Part shown: one piece after another, positions 16,129-23,811 of the stretch | How the letters are laid out: each line of letters opens with the position of its first letter | How positions within the stretch are numbered: the stretch's first letter is position 1 | Source: Synergistaceae bacterium | GTDB lineage: Bacteria > Synergistota > Synergistia > Synergistales > Aminobacteriaceae | Direction of reading: 5' to 3' | DNA: 34,131 nucleotides | NCBI GenBank assembly: GCA_017444345.1 | Contig: JAFSWW010000104.1 | Location: forward strand, 1 to 34,131 | Position numbers and translations under genes: made by a program | Notes under the pieces: generated by a model | Databases searched by the model: none | What the model was told of the DNA's origin: nothing | Seen by the model: the letters and a program-made list of their open reading frames with translations, nothing else

Positions 16129-17505
16129 TCACGAGTTCAAATTATTCAACCTGCTAAATAATTCGTCTTTATCGTGGCCGATTATCAGCGTTATAGAAGT
16201 CGCCCGGCTGTCAGATTGAATTAATCTCTCGTTAGTTATCCCGCATAATTCAGCCAGTGCCATTGCGCCTTGTTTTACTGATTCGTCGGAGTTCGGCGGG
16301 TAAATTATGCTTGAATATCTATAATCATAGTGTCTAGCATTGCCCGTATATGGGACTTCTATGCCGATCCTTTGGAAAATTTGAGCCGCTCTCTTGCCTA
16401 TACCTTTTTCGCCGTCGCCGTTGAGGATTCTAATACTTAAAATTTTGTCGCGTAACTCGGCGATTTTATTAGTATCGAGCGCAGAATTATTTGTATTTTC
16501 CGGTTTCTCTGTTAAATCGAGTCCGGCGTTTGCTTCCTGTAACTCTTCATTTGCAGGCGTAAATTTTGCTGATAACTGCGCGGAAAATGCGGCGTTGTCG
16601 AGAATCCAGTAACTAATATTTTTGCTGAATCCTGATTTGCCGGGAGCCATAAACATTTTTATTCGGTCAGGCGTTAAAGAATTCGCGAATTGTAATAATT
16701 TCAGTGCCTCCAACGGTGCTAAATCCGTGTCTATAGCGTCCATTACTTCACTGACTAGTCCGGGAATCTTTGGAATTATCGCCGGAGTCTTTAACTTTTC
16801 CATGACTATATTAATAAATTTCTGCTGTCTCTGAACGCGCCCTATATCGCCTAAGGGGTCATGCCTGAATCTCACGTAGCCCAGAGCCGTTTTGCCGTCT
16901 AAATGCTGCTGGCCTTTAGGAATATTTATAAACAATTTGCCCGAATAGTCCGTGTAATATAATTTTTTCTCCACGTAAATATCAACTCCGCCGAGTAAAT
17001 CTATAATGCGCGGGAAACTCTTATAATTAATCTTCACGAAATAATCAATCGGGAGTCCGGTCAAGTTTACAAGAGTCTCCCGTAATAAATTAATCCCCCC
17101 GTAAACATAAGCATGATTAATCTTGTCCCAGCTCCGGCCGGGAATGTAAACGCGCGAGTCTCTAGGAATTGAAGCGATTCGCAGGCCCATATTATCAGCG
17201 TCAAAAATTGCAAGTGCTATAGCGTCAGTTCGTGAAGCTCCGTCTACGTTGTCAAGTCCGACTATTAAGACATTTACAGAACCTTTTGCGGCCTCCTTTT
17301 GTCTCTGTTCGGAAATTACTAGATCTGAATCAGCTGATACGCTGCCTGCTTGGCCTGATTGAACGGTTTTATTTTCGCGTGTTCGTGATAGGGGGATCGG
17401 CAAAATATTCGGGTCGTTCCATACTTCGAGAAGTTTAACAGCTGCCCCCCCGATTAATGAAGCAACTATTGTAAATGTTATGCCTAAAATTTTAAGTATT
17501 CTCAT
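16129..17505 (-). CDS. LytR-CpsA-Psr (LCP) family protein with LytR_C domain
   Basis: LCP enzymes transfer undecaprenyl-linked glycans to cell-wall or other acceptors. The 458-residue protein has one N-terminal membrane anchor (about 5-25). The LCP catalytic domain runs about 75-260: LIVGLD, RTDAIALAIFDAD, IASIPRDSRVYIPG, INHAYVYGG, then a Tyr/Arg-rich region GYVRFRHDPLGDIGRVQRQQ. A linker and a C-terminal LytR_C domain (from LSIRILNGDGEKGIG) follow. The Asp and Arg residues that coordinate pyrophosphate and Mg2+ are in place. AGAGGTGAT precedes the ATG. It follows nadD by 26 bp and is likely the last gene of the obgE-nadD unit. Its target polymer is unknown. Confidence 0.9.
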   Translation of the reverse strand: MRILKILGITFTIVASLIGGAAVKLLEVWNDPNILPIPLSRTRENKTVQSGQAGSVSADSDLVISEQRQKEAAKGSVNVLIVGLDNVDGASRTDAIALAIFDADNMGLRIASIPRDSRVYIPGRSWDKINHAYVYGGINLLRETLVNLTGLPIDYFVKINYKSFPRIIDLLGGVDIYVEKKLYYTDYSGKLFINIPKGQQHLDGKTALGYVRFRHDPLGDIGRVQRQQKFINIVMEKLKTPAIIPKIPGLVSEVMDAIDTDLAPLEALKLLQFANSLTPDRIKMFMAPGKSGFSKNISYWILDNAAFSAQLSAKFTPANEELQEANAGLDLTEKPENTNNSALDTNKIAELRDKILSIRILNGDGEKGIGKRAAQIFQRIGIEVPYTGNARHYDYRYSSIIYPPNSDESVKQGAMALAELCGITNERLIQSDSRATSITLIIGHDKDELFSRLNNLNS

Positions 17506-17531
17506 ATTATGATAATCACCTCTTGAAAAAA

Positions 17532-18125
17532 TTAATATTTATATAAATTATTTGACATTATATAGATTTCCACTAAGTGAGGCACAAGAAAACGAATTCC
17601 TTTATTTTGTCTCACACGCTCGCGAATTTCAGTACTCGATATTGCGAACTGGGGGATCTCTATATATTTTAAATCATCGCGTATAAATTTCGGGAGTCTC
17701 TCTATTCCGTCAACAGGATAACCAGGCCGTCTTGCTGTAACGAGTGTGCATAATTCGGGAATTTTCTCGAATTCAAACCATGTCGTAATAGAGAGCATCG
17801 CATCAAGCCCAGTGATAAAAAATAGCTCGCCGGGATTAATTCCTGACTGCACGAACTCTCTTAATGTGTCTATAGTATAAGATGACTCTTGCCTGTCAAT
17901 TTCTGTGCGTGAGACTGAATATTCAAGAACTCCGGCCGTAGCTAAAAGAGTCATTGCGTATCTGTCTTCACCCGGAGTAACGCGGTTATTTACTTTATGC
18001 GGGGGATCTCCGGTCGGTACAAAGATTAAACGTTCAAGATTTAATATTCTGCGTGCTTCTTCTGCGGCCAGTAAATGCCCATAATGAATCGGATCAAATG
18101 TGCCGCCCATTATTCCCGTTCTCAT
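17532..18125 (-). CDS. nadD: Nicotinate-nucleotide adenylyltransferase
   Basis: Converts nicotinate mononucleotide and ATP to deamido-NAD in NAD synthesis. The 197-residue protein has the nucleotidyltransferase signature GGTFDPIHYGH at residues 7-17 and the C-terminal ISSTEIRERVR motif. FITGLDAM and TARRPGYP segments lie between them. Length is normal. The ATG overlaps the obgE stop by four bases (ATGA), so translation is coupled, as is common in this gene cluster. Confidence 0.95.
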   Translation of the reverse strand: MRTGIMGGTFDPIHYGHLLAAEEARRILNLERLIFVPTGDPPHKVNNRVTPGEDRYAMTLLATAGVLEYSVSRTEIDRQESSYTIDTLREFVQSGINPGELFFITGLDAMLSITTWFEFEKIPELCTLVTARRPGYPVDGIERLPKFIRDDLKYIEIPQFAISSTEIRERVRQNKGIRFLVPHLVEIYIMSNNLYKY

Positions 18126-19417
18126 GTTACTATTTCAGGCTCAAAATTAAATTCTTCGCCGCCTATGTAAATTTTATCGCCCTCACGAGCTCCCGCAGCC
18201 TCTAAAGCCTCTTCTATCTTGAGAGATTTTAACAGGCCCGCAAATTTCTTTAATGAGTCCTCATGATCGAAATTAATTCGTGATACGGCCTTCTCAAAAT
18301 TTTCATGTTCGATTCTGAATGAGCCATCAGATAATCTAATTATATTTACAGGTTTACGGGATGATTTGCTGGATCTCTTTCTCATGGGAAGCTCAATAAT
18401 TTTATTTGCGTCATAATCGAGTTTAACAGCCGGAGTCCTTCTCACTAAGCCGGCAATTTGCTTTATTAATTCCGGGATATTCTCGCCTGTTAAAGCACTC
18501 ACGCTGATATATGGCATATTTAAATTTTGTGAGTAATTGCGCAAGATTTCAGAATTTGACTCAGTGCCTGCTATATCTATTTTATTCCCGATTACTATAC
18601 AAGGCCGGTTATATAAATCTGCTCCGTATTGTTTGAACTCGTTTAATAGCGCGTCAAAAGTTGAAACCGGATCATTTTGCGATAAATCAATGACGTGTAA
18701 TAAAATTCTAGTTCTCTCAACATGCCGCAAAAATTGAAGTCCGAGTCCCTTCCCCTCGTGAGCTCCCTCAATTAGGCCGGGTAAATCAGCAATTACTACT
18801 TGAGCATCATCAACAGCAAGGACTCCGAGATTCGGCGTTAAAGTCGTAAATGGATAACCGGCGATTCTAGGTTTTGCCCCGCTTATTGCAGCTAAGATAC
18901 TTGATTTGCCGGCATTAGGGAATCCTGCGAGTCCTACATCAGCGATTAATTTAAGCTCAAGAGTTAAATTTTTTTCCTCGCCGGGGTCTCCTTTTTCGGC
19001 AAATTTAGGAGCGCGCCTCTGTGAACTTGCAAAATGAGTATTGCCCCTTCCGCCTCTGCCTCCATGTGCAGCGATAAAACTTTGTCCCGGTTCCGTCAAA
19101 TCAGCGAGTATATTATTATTCTCGTCCCGTAAAAGAGTCCCGCACGGCACAAAAATTTTTAAGTCTTCACCATTTGCGCCGGTTCGTAAAGCTCCTGAGC
19201 CATGCCCGCCGTTACCTGCCTGAAATCTTTTGTTATACTCGAAATCAGCAAGTGTAACTATACCGCCGACTGCCTCAATAATTACATCTCCGCCCTTGCC
19301 GCCGTCTGCTCCGTCTGGGCCGCCCTTAGGAATGAATTTCTCTCGCCTGAAACTCATTGCACCGTTGCCGCCTCGACCTGCTTTTATGAAAATTTCTGCT
19401 AAATCTACAAATTTCAT
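18122..19417 (-). CDS. obgE: GTPase Obg/CgtA
   Basis: Essential GTPase in 50S subunit maturation and stress control. The 431-residue product has the glycine-rich OBG fold (FIKAGRGGNGAMSFRREK, GGPDGADGGKGGDV) in residues 1-158. The G domain follows, with G1 GFPNAGKSS, G3 DLPGLIEG and G4 GNKIDIAG. An OCT C-terminal domain is present (ending EALEAAGAREGDKIYIGGEEF). I start at MKFVDLAEI (ATG ending 19417). An in-frame ATG ending at 19450 lies inside the rpmA terminator hairpin and would add 11 atypical residues. No clear ribosome-binding site precedes 19417. Confidence 0.94.
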   Translation of the reverse strand: MKFVDLAEIFIKAGRGGNGAMSFRREKFIPKGGPDGADGGKGGDVIIEAVGGIVTLADFEYNKRFQAGNGGHGSGALRTGANGEDLKIFVPCGTLLRDENNNILADLTEPGQSFIAAHGGRGGRGNTHFASSQRRAPKFAEKGDPGEEKNLTLELKLIADVGLAGFPNAGKSSILAAISGAKPRIAGYPFTTLTPNLGVLAVDDAQVVIADLPGLIEGAHEGKGLGLQFLRHVERTRILLHVIDLSQNDPVSTFDALLNEFKQYGADLYNRPCIVIGNKIDIAGTESNSEILRNYSQNLNMPYISVSALTGENIPELIKQIAGLVRRTPAVKLDYDANKIIELPMRKRSSKSSRKPVNIIRLSDGSFRIEHENFEKAVSRINFDHEDSLKKFAGLLKSLKIEEALEAAGAREGDKIYIGGEEFNFEPEIVT

Positions 19418-19430
19418 GTATATATATTCT

Positions 19431-19462
19431 GATAAAAAAATTTGCCCCATTCAAGCGGGGCA
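19431..19462 (-). terminator. Terminator of rplU-prp-rpmA, just upstream of obgE
   Basis: On the minus strand TGCCCC (19462-19457) pairs with GGGGCA (19448-19443) around an 8-base loop, followed by AAATTTTTTTATC. It stands between rpmA and obgE. It may therefore separate ribosomal protein expression from obgE-nadD, with readthrough or an unrecognised promoter supplying the latter. Confidence 0.75.
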
Positions 19463-19485
19463 TTATTGACCATCAACAAAAATTT

Positions 19486-19770
19486 TTACTCAACCGGGGC
19501 CGGCTCAACTGAGACAAATTTTCTGCTTTGTCTAGTGTGATAGCTGACTTTTCCGGGAACTAACGCAAATAACGTGAAATCGCGTCCGAGTCCTACGTGC
19601 TTGCCGGGGTGAACTTTTGTCCCGCACTGTCTAACAAGAATGCTTCCGGCGTTTACTGTCTGACCCGCGAAAACTTTAATCCCGCGATATTTGGGCTGAC
19701 TGTCGCGTCCGTTCGTGGAGCTGCCCTGCCCCTTCTTATGCGCAAAAAACTGTAAATCAAAGAATTTCAT
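19486..19770 (-). CDS. rpmA: 50S ribosomal protein L27 with cleavable N-terminal extension
   Basis: Ribosomal protein L27 sits at the peptidyl-transferase centre. The 94-residue protein begins MKFFDLQFF before the normal AHKKGQGSS start. This extension blocks activity until the protease Prp cuts after the LQFF motif, a feature known from Firmicutes, Fusobacteria and relatives and absent in E. coli. The prp gene lies immediately upstream with a 4-base overlap, which supports this processing here. Core L27 sequence ([34 protein letters not shown]) is intact. Confidence 0.96.
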   Translation of the reverse strand: MKFFDLQFFAHKKGQGSSTNGRDSQPKYRGIKVFAGQTVNAGSILVRQCGTKVHPGKHVGLGRDFTLFALVPGKVSYHTRQSRKFVSVEPAPVE

Positions 19771-20102
19771 TTGCTGACCTCCGAGTTAAATTTTACTTTC
19801 ACGAATTCGGGATTTTGCCGGGCGATTTGCTTTAAAGATTCTGCGATTGTCAGAGTCAATAAAAATATTTTCTCGCTCTCATTAACAGGCCAAGTGATTC
19901 GCATTATGGGAATTTTATTATCTATTAAATATTTTAGGCCGTCGACTTCCGCAATATCATCGAGTCCGAGTATCAAAGAATGCATTAAAGCCGATACAGC
20001 AGCACAGATAATATCTTGACCCTTTTCCGCCGAACCTGAATGACCCGAACACTCAATCCCGTTTAAAATTTTGTCCTGATAAAATAATTTTACTTGAATC
20101 AA
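19767..20102 (-). CDS. prp: Ribosomal-processing cysteine protease Prp
   Basis: Cysteine protease that removes the N-terminal extension of L27. The 111-residue protein has the catalytic His in [12 protein letters not shown] and the catalytic Cys in [14 protein letters not shown], about 12 residues later, the spacing seen in the family. The start is TTG (20102-20100), 7 bases after the rplU stop, with no obvious ribosome-binding site, so translation is probably coupled to rplU. It overlaps the rpmA start by four bases. The location between L21 and L27 genes is diagnostic. Confidence 0.93.
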   Translation of the reverse strand: MIQVKLFYQDKILNGIECSGHSGSAEKGQDIICAAVSALMHSLILGLDDIAEVDGLKYLIDNKIPIMRITWPVNESEKIFLLTLTIAESLKQIARQNPEFVKVKFNSEVSK

Positions 20103-20109
20103 GTTTTAT

Positions 20110-20424
20110 TTATGCGTCAATACTCTTAATCACGACTTCAGTAAAATATTGTCTATGGCCGTGCATTTTGCGAATATTTTTCTTGCTTTTGTACTTGAAA
20201 ACGAGAACTTTATCGGATCTTGCCTGCTTGACTATTTCAGCGGTAACCCTTGCGCCGTCAACATAGGGAGTTCCGAATTTTGCGCTGCCCTCGTCCGGAG
20301 CTACCATTAAAATTTTGTCGAATACTATTTCTGTACTAGTTTCGCCGGGTAATTTCTCGATTCTGAACTTATCGCCGACACTTGCGCGGTACTGTTTGCC
20401 GCCTGTTTCGATTACTGCATACAT
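20110..20424 (-). CDS. rplU: 50S ribosomal protein L21
   Basis: Binds 23S rRNA in the large subunit. The 104 residues start MYAVIETGGKQYRASVGD and end in the basic RNA-binding segment FKYKSKKNIRKMHGHRQ followed by VIKSIDA. AAGGAGG precedes the ATG by a normal distance. It is the first gene of rplU-prp-rpmA. The upstream leader (20425-20520) contains a minus-strand TTGACA near 20495 and a TATAAT near 20516, but they are not arranged as one promoter, so I assign none. Confidence 0.97.
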   Translation of the reverse strand: MYAVIETGGKQYRASVGDKFRIEKLPGETSTEIVFDKILMVAPDEGSAKFGTPYVDGARVTAEIVKQARSDKVLVFKYKSKKNIRKMHGHRQYFTEVVIKSIDA

Positions 20425-20550
20425 GATAAAAATTTTTCCTCCTTCGCTGATAAAGGCTCATGATTTCATGATTCAATAAATGCCCTTGTCAAGCGTTTAT
20501 GTTATGCAAGAAATTATAACAGAATAAATAAATATTTGCGTATAACAGCG

Positions 20551-20786
20551 TGATATAATGACTCTCGCAAATAAAAATTTTAAGCAGGAAATATAATTTT
20601 TACAGCTACATTTACAGCTACAAGAATATAATATTATTTCAGTGATTGCAAATATTCATAAGCACAAAAATTATCGCACTAAATTTATTACGTGAAAGCT
20701 CGTTAAAGAATGATATAATGTCCGACGTAAATAAAAATTTTTCAAGCAGGAAATATAAATTTTACTAATACATTTACTAATACAAA
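20551..20786 (+). repeat. Two orphan promoter-leader cassettes, each with a 12-bp tandem duplication
   Basis: The 514-bp spacer 20425-20938 has no gene. It contains two related units about 160 bp apart. Each starts TGATATAATG (20551 and 20711), continues with AAATAAAAATTTT, then AAGCAGGAAATATAA, then a 12-bp motif twice: TTTACAGCTACA at 20599-20622 and TTTACTAATACA at 20761-20784. The extended -10, leader and purine-rich site resemble the modules at 14991, 26597 and 29358, but no reading frame follows. They could be remnants left after loss of downstream genes, or short untranslated RNAs. Confidence 0.65.
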
Positions 20787-20938
20787 AAAGTGTTTTAATT
20801 CAAGATATAGCAATCACTCACAGATCTAAAAATTTTCGTATAATTGCAATTTTTGATTCACATAAAAATTTGCCGCAAAAAATAAAATTATTCGCTCCCT
20901 CAGGCCTTCAATGAGTCCCGCGCGTGAATATAAAATTT

Positions 20939-22267
20939 TTAGAACTGGGCATAAATAAACGCAGACTCGCCGACCCGTCCGAATAATATAATCATCACTG
21001 CAAATATAAACGTGAATATTCCCGAAAAATTTTTTTCTCTAGTTAATGCCAAATCATAAAGAAATAATATAAATATTTCAGCAAATAAAATCACTGCATA
21101 CACTGCGCAGGTATTATCGCCCGTAAAAATTAAAATCGTGTTCGTTATCGCGCTTAGTGAAATATCAAAATTTGTTATCATGCATGAGTAATAATTTATT
21201 GCCGCGTTAAAATTTATAGCCCTGAATGGCACCCATAAAAGAATTACTATAATGAACGTAAGAAATTTATTTTTCCTGCTAATAAAATATACGCATAAAC
21301 CGTGAGAAATTCCCCATAATAAAAAATTTATTCCCGAACCGTGCCAAATTCCTGAAACTAGAAAAGTTATGATTACATTTATAAATTTGCGTAAATTACT
21401 GCAGCGACTCCCGCCCAGTGGTATATAAATATAATCTCTAAGCCATGACGAGAAAGAAATATGCCAGCGAGTCCAGAATTCTTTTATTTTGCTTGAGAAA
21501 TAGGGCGCGTAAAAATTTCTTGTCTCTCTAAAGCCTAAAATTTTCATTAAACCGTTAGAAATATCCGACCAGCCCGAAAAATCCGCGTAAATCTCAATCG
21601 CATATAAGAACGCAGCCAGCCAAAGACTCAAGCCCGGAACTCCTGAAATATTCCCGTGTATAGAATTAACATAACTTGTTATCATGTTCGCAACGCATAA
21701 TTTCTTGAATAGCCCGGCAAGAATCAAGAAAACCCCCGACTTTGCAGATATATAATTAAATTCTAAGCGCGTCAAATCTTGTGTGAATTCATTTATCCGC
21801 ATGACAGGCCCGCTCAAAATCTGCGTGAACATCGAAATATAATTTATATAGTCAATTAATGGGACTGGCTTAATTTTTCCGTTATAGATTTCCATATAAA
21901 ATATAATTATCTTGAGCGTATAAAATGAGATTCCGGCGGGAATTATTAATTTTAGAGTGTGTTCGTGAAATAATCCGGAAGCAATAAAATTATATTTTGT
22001 GAATGCTAGAGTCAAGACAACAGGAATAATAGCAAGGGTCAAGAAAATTTTATTTCTATAACGAGCTAATAATAACGCCATATAATACGAAAAAATTATC
22101 TCGCATGAAAAAATTATAATTACTTCCCAGTTTGCAGCAATACTCACATAAAATAAAGCATTGCCGGCCAGCAAAATATATTTTTTTAGTGAATTACAAG
22201 TAACGTGATACAGAAATATTATTACAAGCGCAAAAATTATAAACGTGATTATATTATTATTTATCAT
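20939..22267 (-). CDS. MBOAT family membrane O-acyltransferase (AlgI/DltB-like)
   Basis: Polytopic enzyme that moves acyl groups, usually acetyl, across the membrane onto extracellular polysaccharide or wall polymers. The 442-residue protein has about ten hydrophobic helices. It carries the family core EFWTRWHISFSSWLRDYI (263-280) followed by YIPLGGSR, and the invariant His309 in SGIWHGSGINF. LSGPVMRINEF near 151-161 is also typical. Partners such as an AlgJ/AlgX-like or SGNH protein are not present nearby, so the acceptor is unknown. Ten bases separate it from the upstream Mrr-like gene. Confidence 0.87.
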   Translation of the reverse strand: MINNNIITFIIFALVIIFLYHVTCNSLKKYILLAGNALFYVSIAANWEVIIIFSCEIIFSYYMALLLARYRNKIFLTLAIIPVVLTLAFTKYNFIASGLFHEHTLKLIIPAGISFYTLKIIIFYMEIYNGKIKPVPLIDYINYISMFTQILSGPVMRINEFTQDLTRLEFNYISAKSGVFLILAGLFKKLCVANMITSYVNSIHGNISGVPGLSLWLAAFLYAIEIYADFSGWSDISNGLMKILGFRETRNFYAPYFSSKIKEFWTRWHISFSSWLRDYIYIPLGGSRCSNLRKFINVIITFLVSGIWHGSGINFLLWGISHGLCVYFISRKNKFLTFIIVILLWVPFRAINFNAAINYYSCMITNFDISLSAITNTILIFTGDNTCAVYAVILFAEIFILFLYDLALTREKNFSGIFTFIFAVMIILFGRVGESAFIYAQF

Positions 22268-22276
22268 GATTAAATA

Positions 22277-22801
22277 TTAAATCTCATAATCTTTGAAAGC
22301 TGCCGGATCTATTGATTTGAATTCGACGACTTCACGGACATTGACGCAGAAATTATTTATTATCATGAGCCTTACTAAAATATGCCCGTCGATTAAGATT
22401 ATATGTTTCTCCTTTGCGTAGTCTTGTGCAGGCTTTGAAAAACTTGCATTTGTTACGAGGAGTCCCCTCCCTGCCTTGCGTGTTACAGCGTCTCCGAATG
22501 TCTGCATATTCCAGCTTGTTATAATGCTGCCCTTTTCTAGCTTTCTTGCTTGAATATAAATCGGATTATAGCCCGGCCTGTCTTCAACTATTATGCCCTG
22601 AATCGCTGAACTTGCCGTGCGTCTCCGTGCGTTCTTGTAGACTTCATAGCCCATTCTGATTAACAGGTCAGTAATAAGCTGCTCAAATCCCGTTTGCGAT
22701 AAAGTGTTGATTTTCGCCAAGATTTGATAAGATAGATTCTGATAGTCCGAGCTTTCAGAGTCAGAGCCGATATTAAAATTTAAATCCGATTGTTCATTCA
22801 T
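22277..22801 (-). CDS. Mrr-type restriction-endonuclease-fold protein lacking catalytic residues
   Basis: A 174-residue protein of the Mrr_cat fold: GFEQLITDLLIRMGYEV (39-54), then IQGIIVEDRPGYNPIYIQARK, GDAVTRKAGRGLLVTNASFS, and QDYAKEKHIILIDGHILVRLM. Active members have an Asp in the GIDGII segment and Lys in the (E/Q)AK motif. Here they are Gln68 (AIQGI) and Arg86 (QARK), so nuclease activity is unlikely. It may still bind DNA or another partner. Start chosen at ATG 22801, after the CobU-like gene; an upstream ATG (22849) overlaps that gene. Neither has a clear ribosome-binding site. Confidence 0.75.
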   Translation of the reverse strand: MNEQSDLNFNIGSDSESSDYQNLSYQILAKINTLSQTGFEQLITDLLIRMGYEVYKNARRRTASSAIQGIIVEDRPGYNPIYIQARKLEKGSIITSWNMQTFGDAVTRKAGRGLLVTNASFSKPAQDYAKEKHIILIDGHILVRLMIINNFCVNVREVVEFKSIDPAAFKDYEI

Positions 22802-22809
22802 GATAATAA

Positions 22810-23334
22810 TTATAAATTTTTGTAGTGAAAACTCAAACCCGCAAAACATTCTATTGTGTCATCAGATTCGTGCGCAAATTTTTTTATGAGTTCAGCAAGA
22901 GTCTTTATATAAAGCTCCGTCAAGCCGTCATAAATTACCCCGTCGCAAAATATATTATCTGATACGAGAATTAAATTATTTGATATAGCTTTTATGCTCA
23001 TTATGTCATCAAAAATTTTTGTTATTACAGAGTCAGAATTATTTGTATTATCACCGTCAAAAATTTCATTAGCTGTCAAAGCTGTTAGGGATTCTATTAA
23101 GACGCTTGAGTTATGACAGGACTCGGCGATTTCTGAGAGATTATTATATTTTTCGATCGTTATAAAATTTTGTTCTTCCCTCATTAATTTATGACGCTTT
23201 ACACGTTCGAGCATTTCATTATCGTTATTATCAATTTTTGACGCAGCTATATAAATTTTTTTCGAGCCGGTTAATAATTTCTCAGCAATAAAACTCTTTC
23301 CGCTGCCTGCTGATCCTGAAATCAATATAAACAT
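22810..23334 (-). CDS. CobU-like P-loop kinase/nucleotidyltransferase
   Basis: A 174-residue protein resembling CobU, the adenosylcobinamide kinase/phosphate guanylyltransferase of cobalamin assembly. It has the P-loop GSAGSGKS (7-14), YIAASKIDNNDNEMLERVKRH with the family's D-x-EM-x-R-I-x-RH pattern, VLIESLTALTANEIF, and a late VSDN...LTELYIKTLAELI. In standard CobU the late motif reads VSNEVG, so this member is diverged there. It lies upstream of the Mrr-like gene with no cobalamin genes around it, so another nucleotide-dependent role is possible. GGGGG precedes the ATG. Confidence 0.6.
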   Translation of the reverse strand: MFILISGSAGSGKSFIAEKLLTGSKKIYIAASKIDNNDNEMLERVKRHKLMREEQNFITIEKYNNLSEIAESCHNSSVLIESLTALTANEIFDGDNTNNSDSVITKIFDDIMSIKAISNNLILVSDNIFCDGVIYDGLTELYIKTLAELIKKFAHESDDTIECFAGLSFHYKNL

Positions 23335-23386
23335 TTTGCCCCCTTTGCCCCCTTGTTTGTAATAATAATTTCTATGATATACGCCC

Positions 23387-23709
23387 GCTCGTAATTATTC
23401 GCAAATATTCACGAAAATTTTTATTCCCGCCTATTATTGCAAGCTGCCTAATAAATTATATGCCCGTTCGTAAAATATCGCTGTCTCACTTGTTATAATA
23501 ATGCGCCCGTCCGTTGTCTTAATGTGTAAAAATTATATTGCTAGTTCGTAAAATATCGCCTTATCATGTTAAATGCTGTCTCGCTCGTAATTATTCGCAA
23601 ATATTCACAAAAATTTTTATTCCCGCCTGTTGTTGCCAGCTGCCTAATAAATTATATGTCCGTTCGTAAAATATCGCTGTCTCACTTGTTATAATAATAT
23701 GCCTGTCCG
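23387..23709. repeat. Two direct repeats of 127 bp, 196 bp apart, with a partial third
   Basis: Copy 1 is 23387-23513 and copy 2 is 23583-23709. Both open with GCTCGTAATTATTCGCAAAT, contain TTCGTAAAATATCGC and CACTTGTTATAATAAT, and differ at only a handful of positions. A fragment repeating TTCGTAAAATATCGC lies between them (near 23543). The 477-bp divergent spacer 23335-23811 has no gene. The repeats sit upstream of both the CobU-like gene and the metal importer. Confidence 0.88.
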
Positions 23710-23750
23710 TAATTATTCCCGTAAATTCTCGCTTTAACACTATAAAAATT

Positions 23751-23778
23751 TTGTCTCACTCATTTTATCAAGTATAAT
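23751..23778 (+). promoter_or_regulatory. Probable promoter of the metal importer operon
   Basis: TTGTCT at 23751-23756, a 16-bp spacer, and TATAAT at 23773-23778, followed by AGGAG at 23797-23801 before the TTG start at 23812. I see no convincing Zur, Fur or MntR palindrome. Confidence 0.55.
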
Positions 23779-23811
23779 AGCTTAAAATCTTTATTTAGGA
23801 GTAAAATTTGT

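Noticed and set aside
19418-19450. Longer N-terminus for Obg
   Set aside because: The extra codons come from the loop, stem and U-tract of the rpmA terminator, and the conserved protein starts at MKFVDLAEI.
20425-20530. L21 leader as a riboswitch or autoregulatory structure
   Set aside because: No strong stem structure or known aptamer motif was visible by eye. Only a normal ribosome-binding site could be supported.
23335-23811. Zur or cobalamin riboswitch control of the divergent genes
   Set aside because: I found no palindromic Zur box and no B12-box sequence; only the direct repeats are clear.
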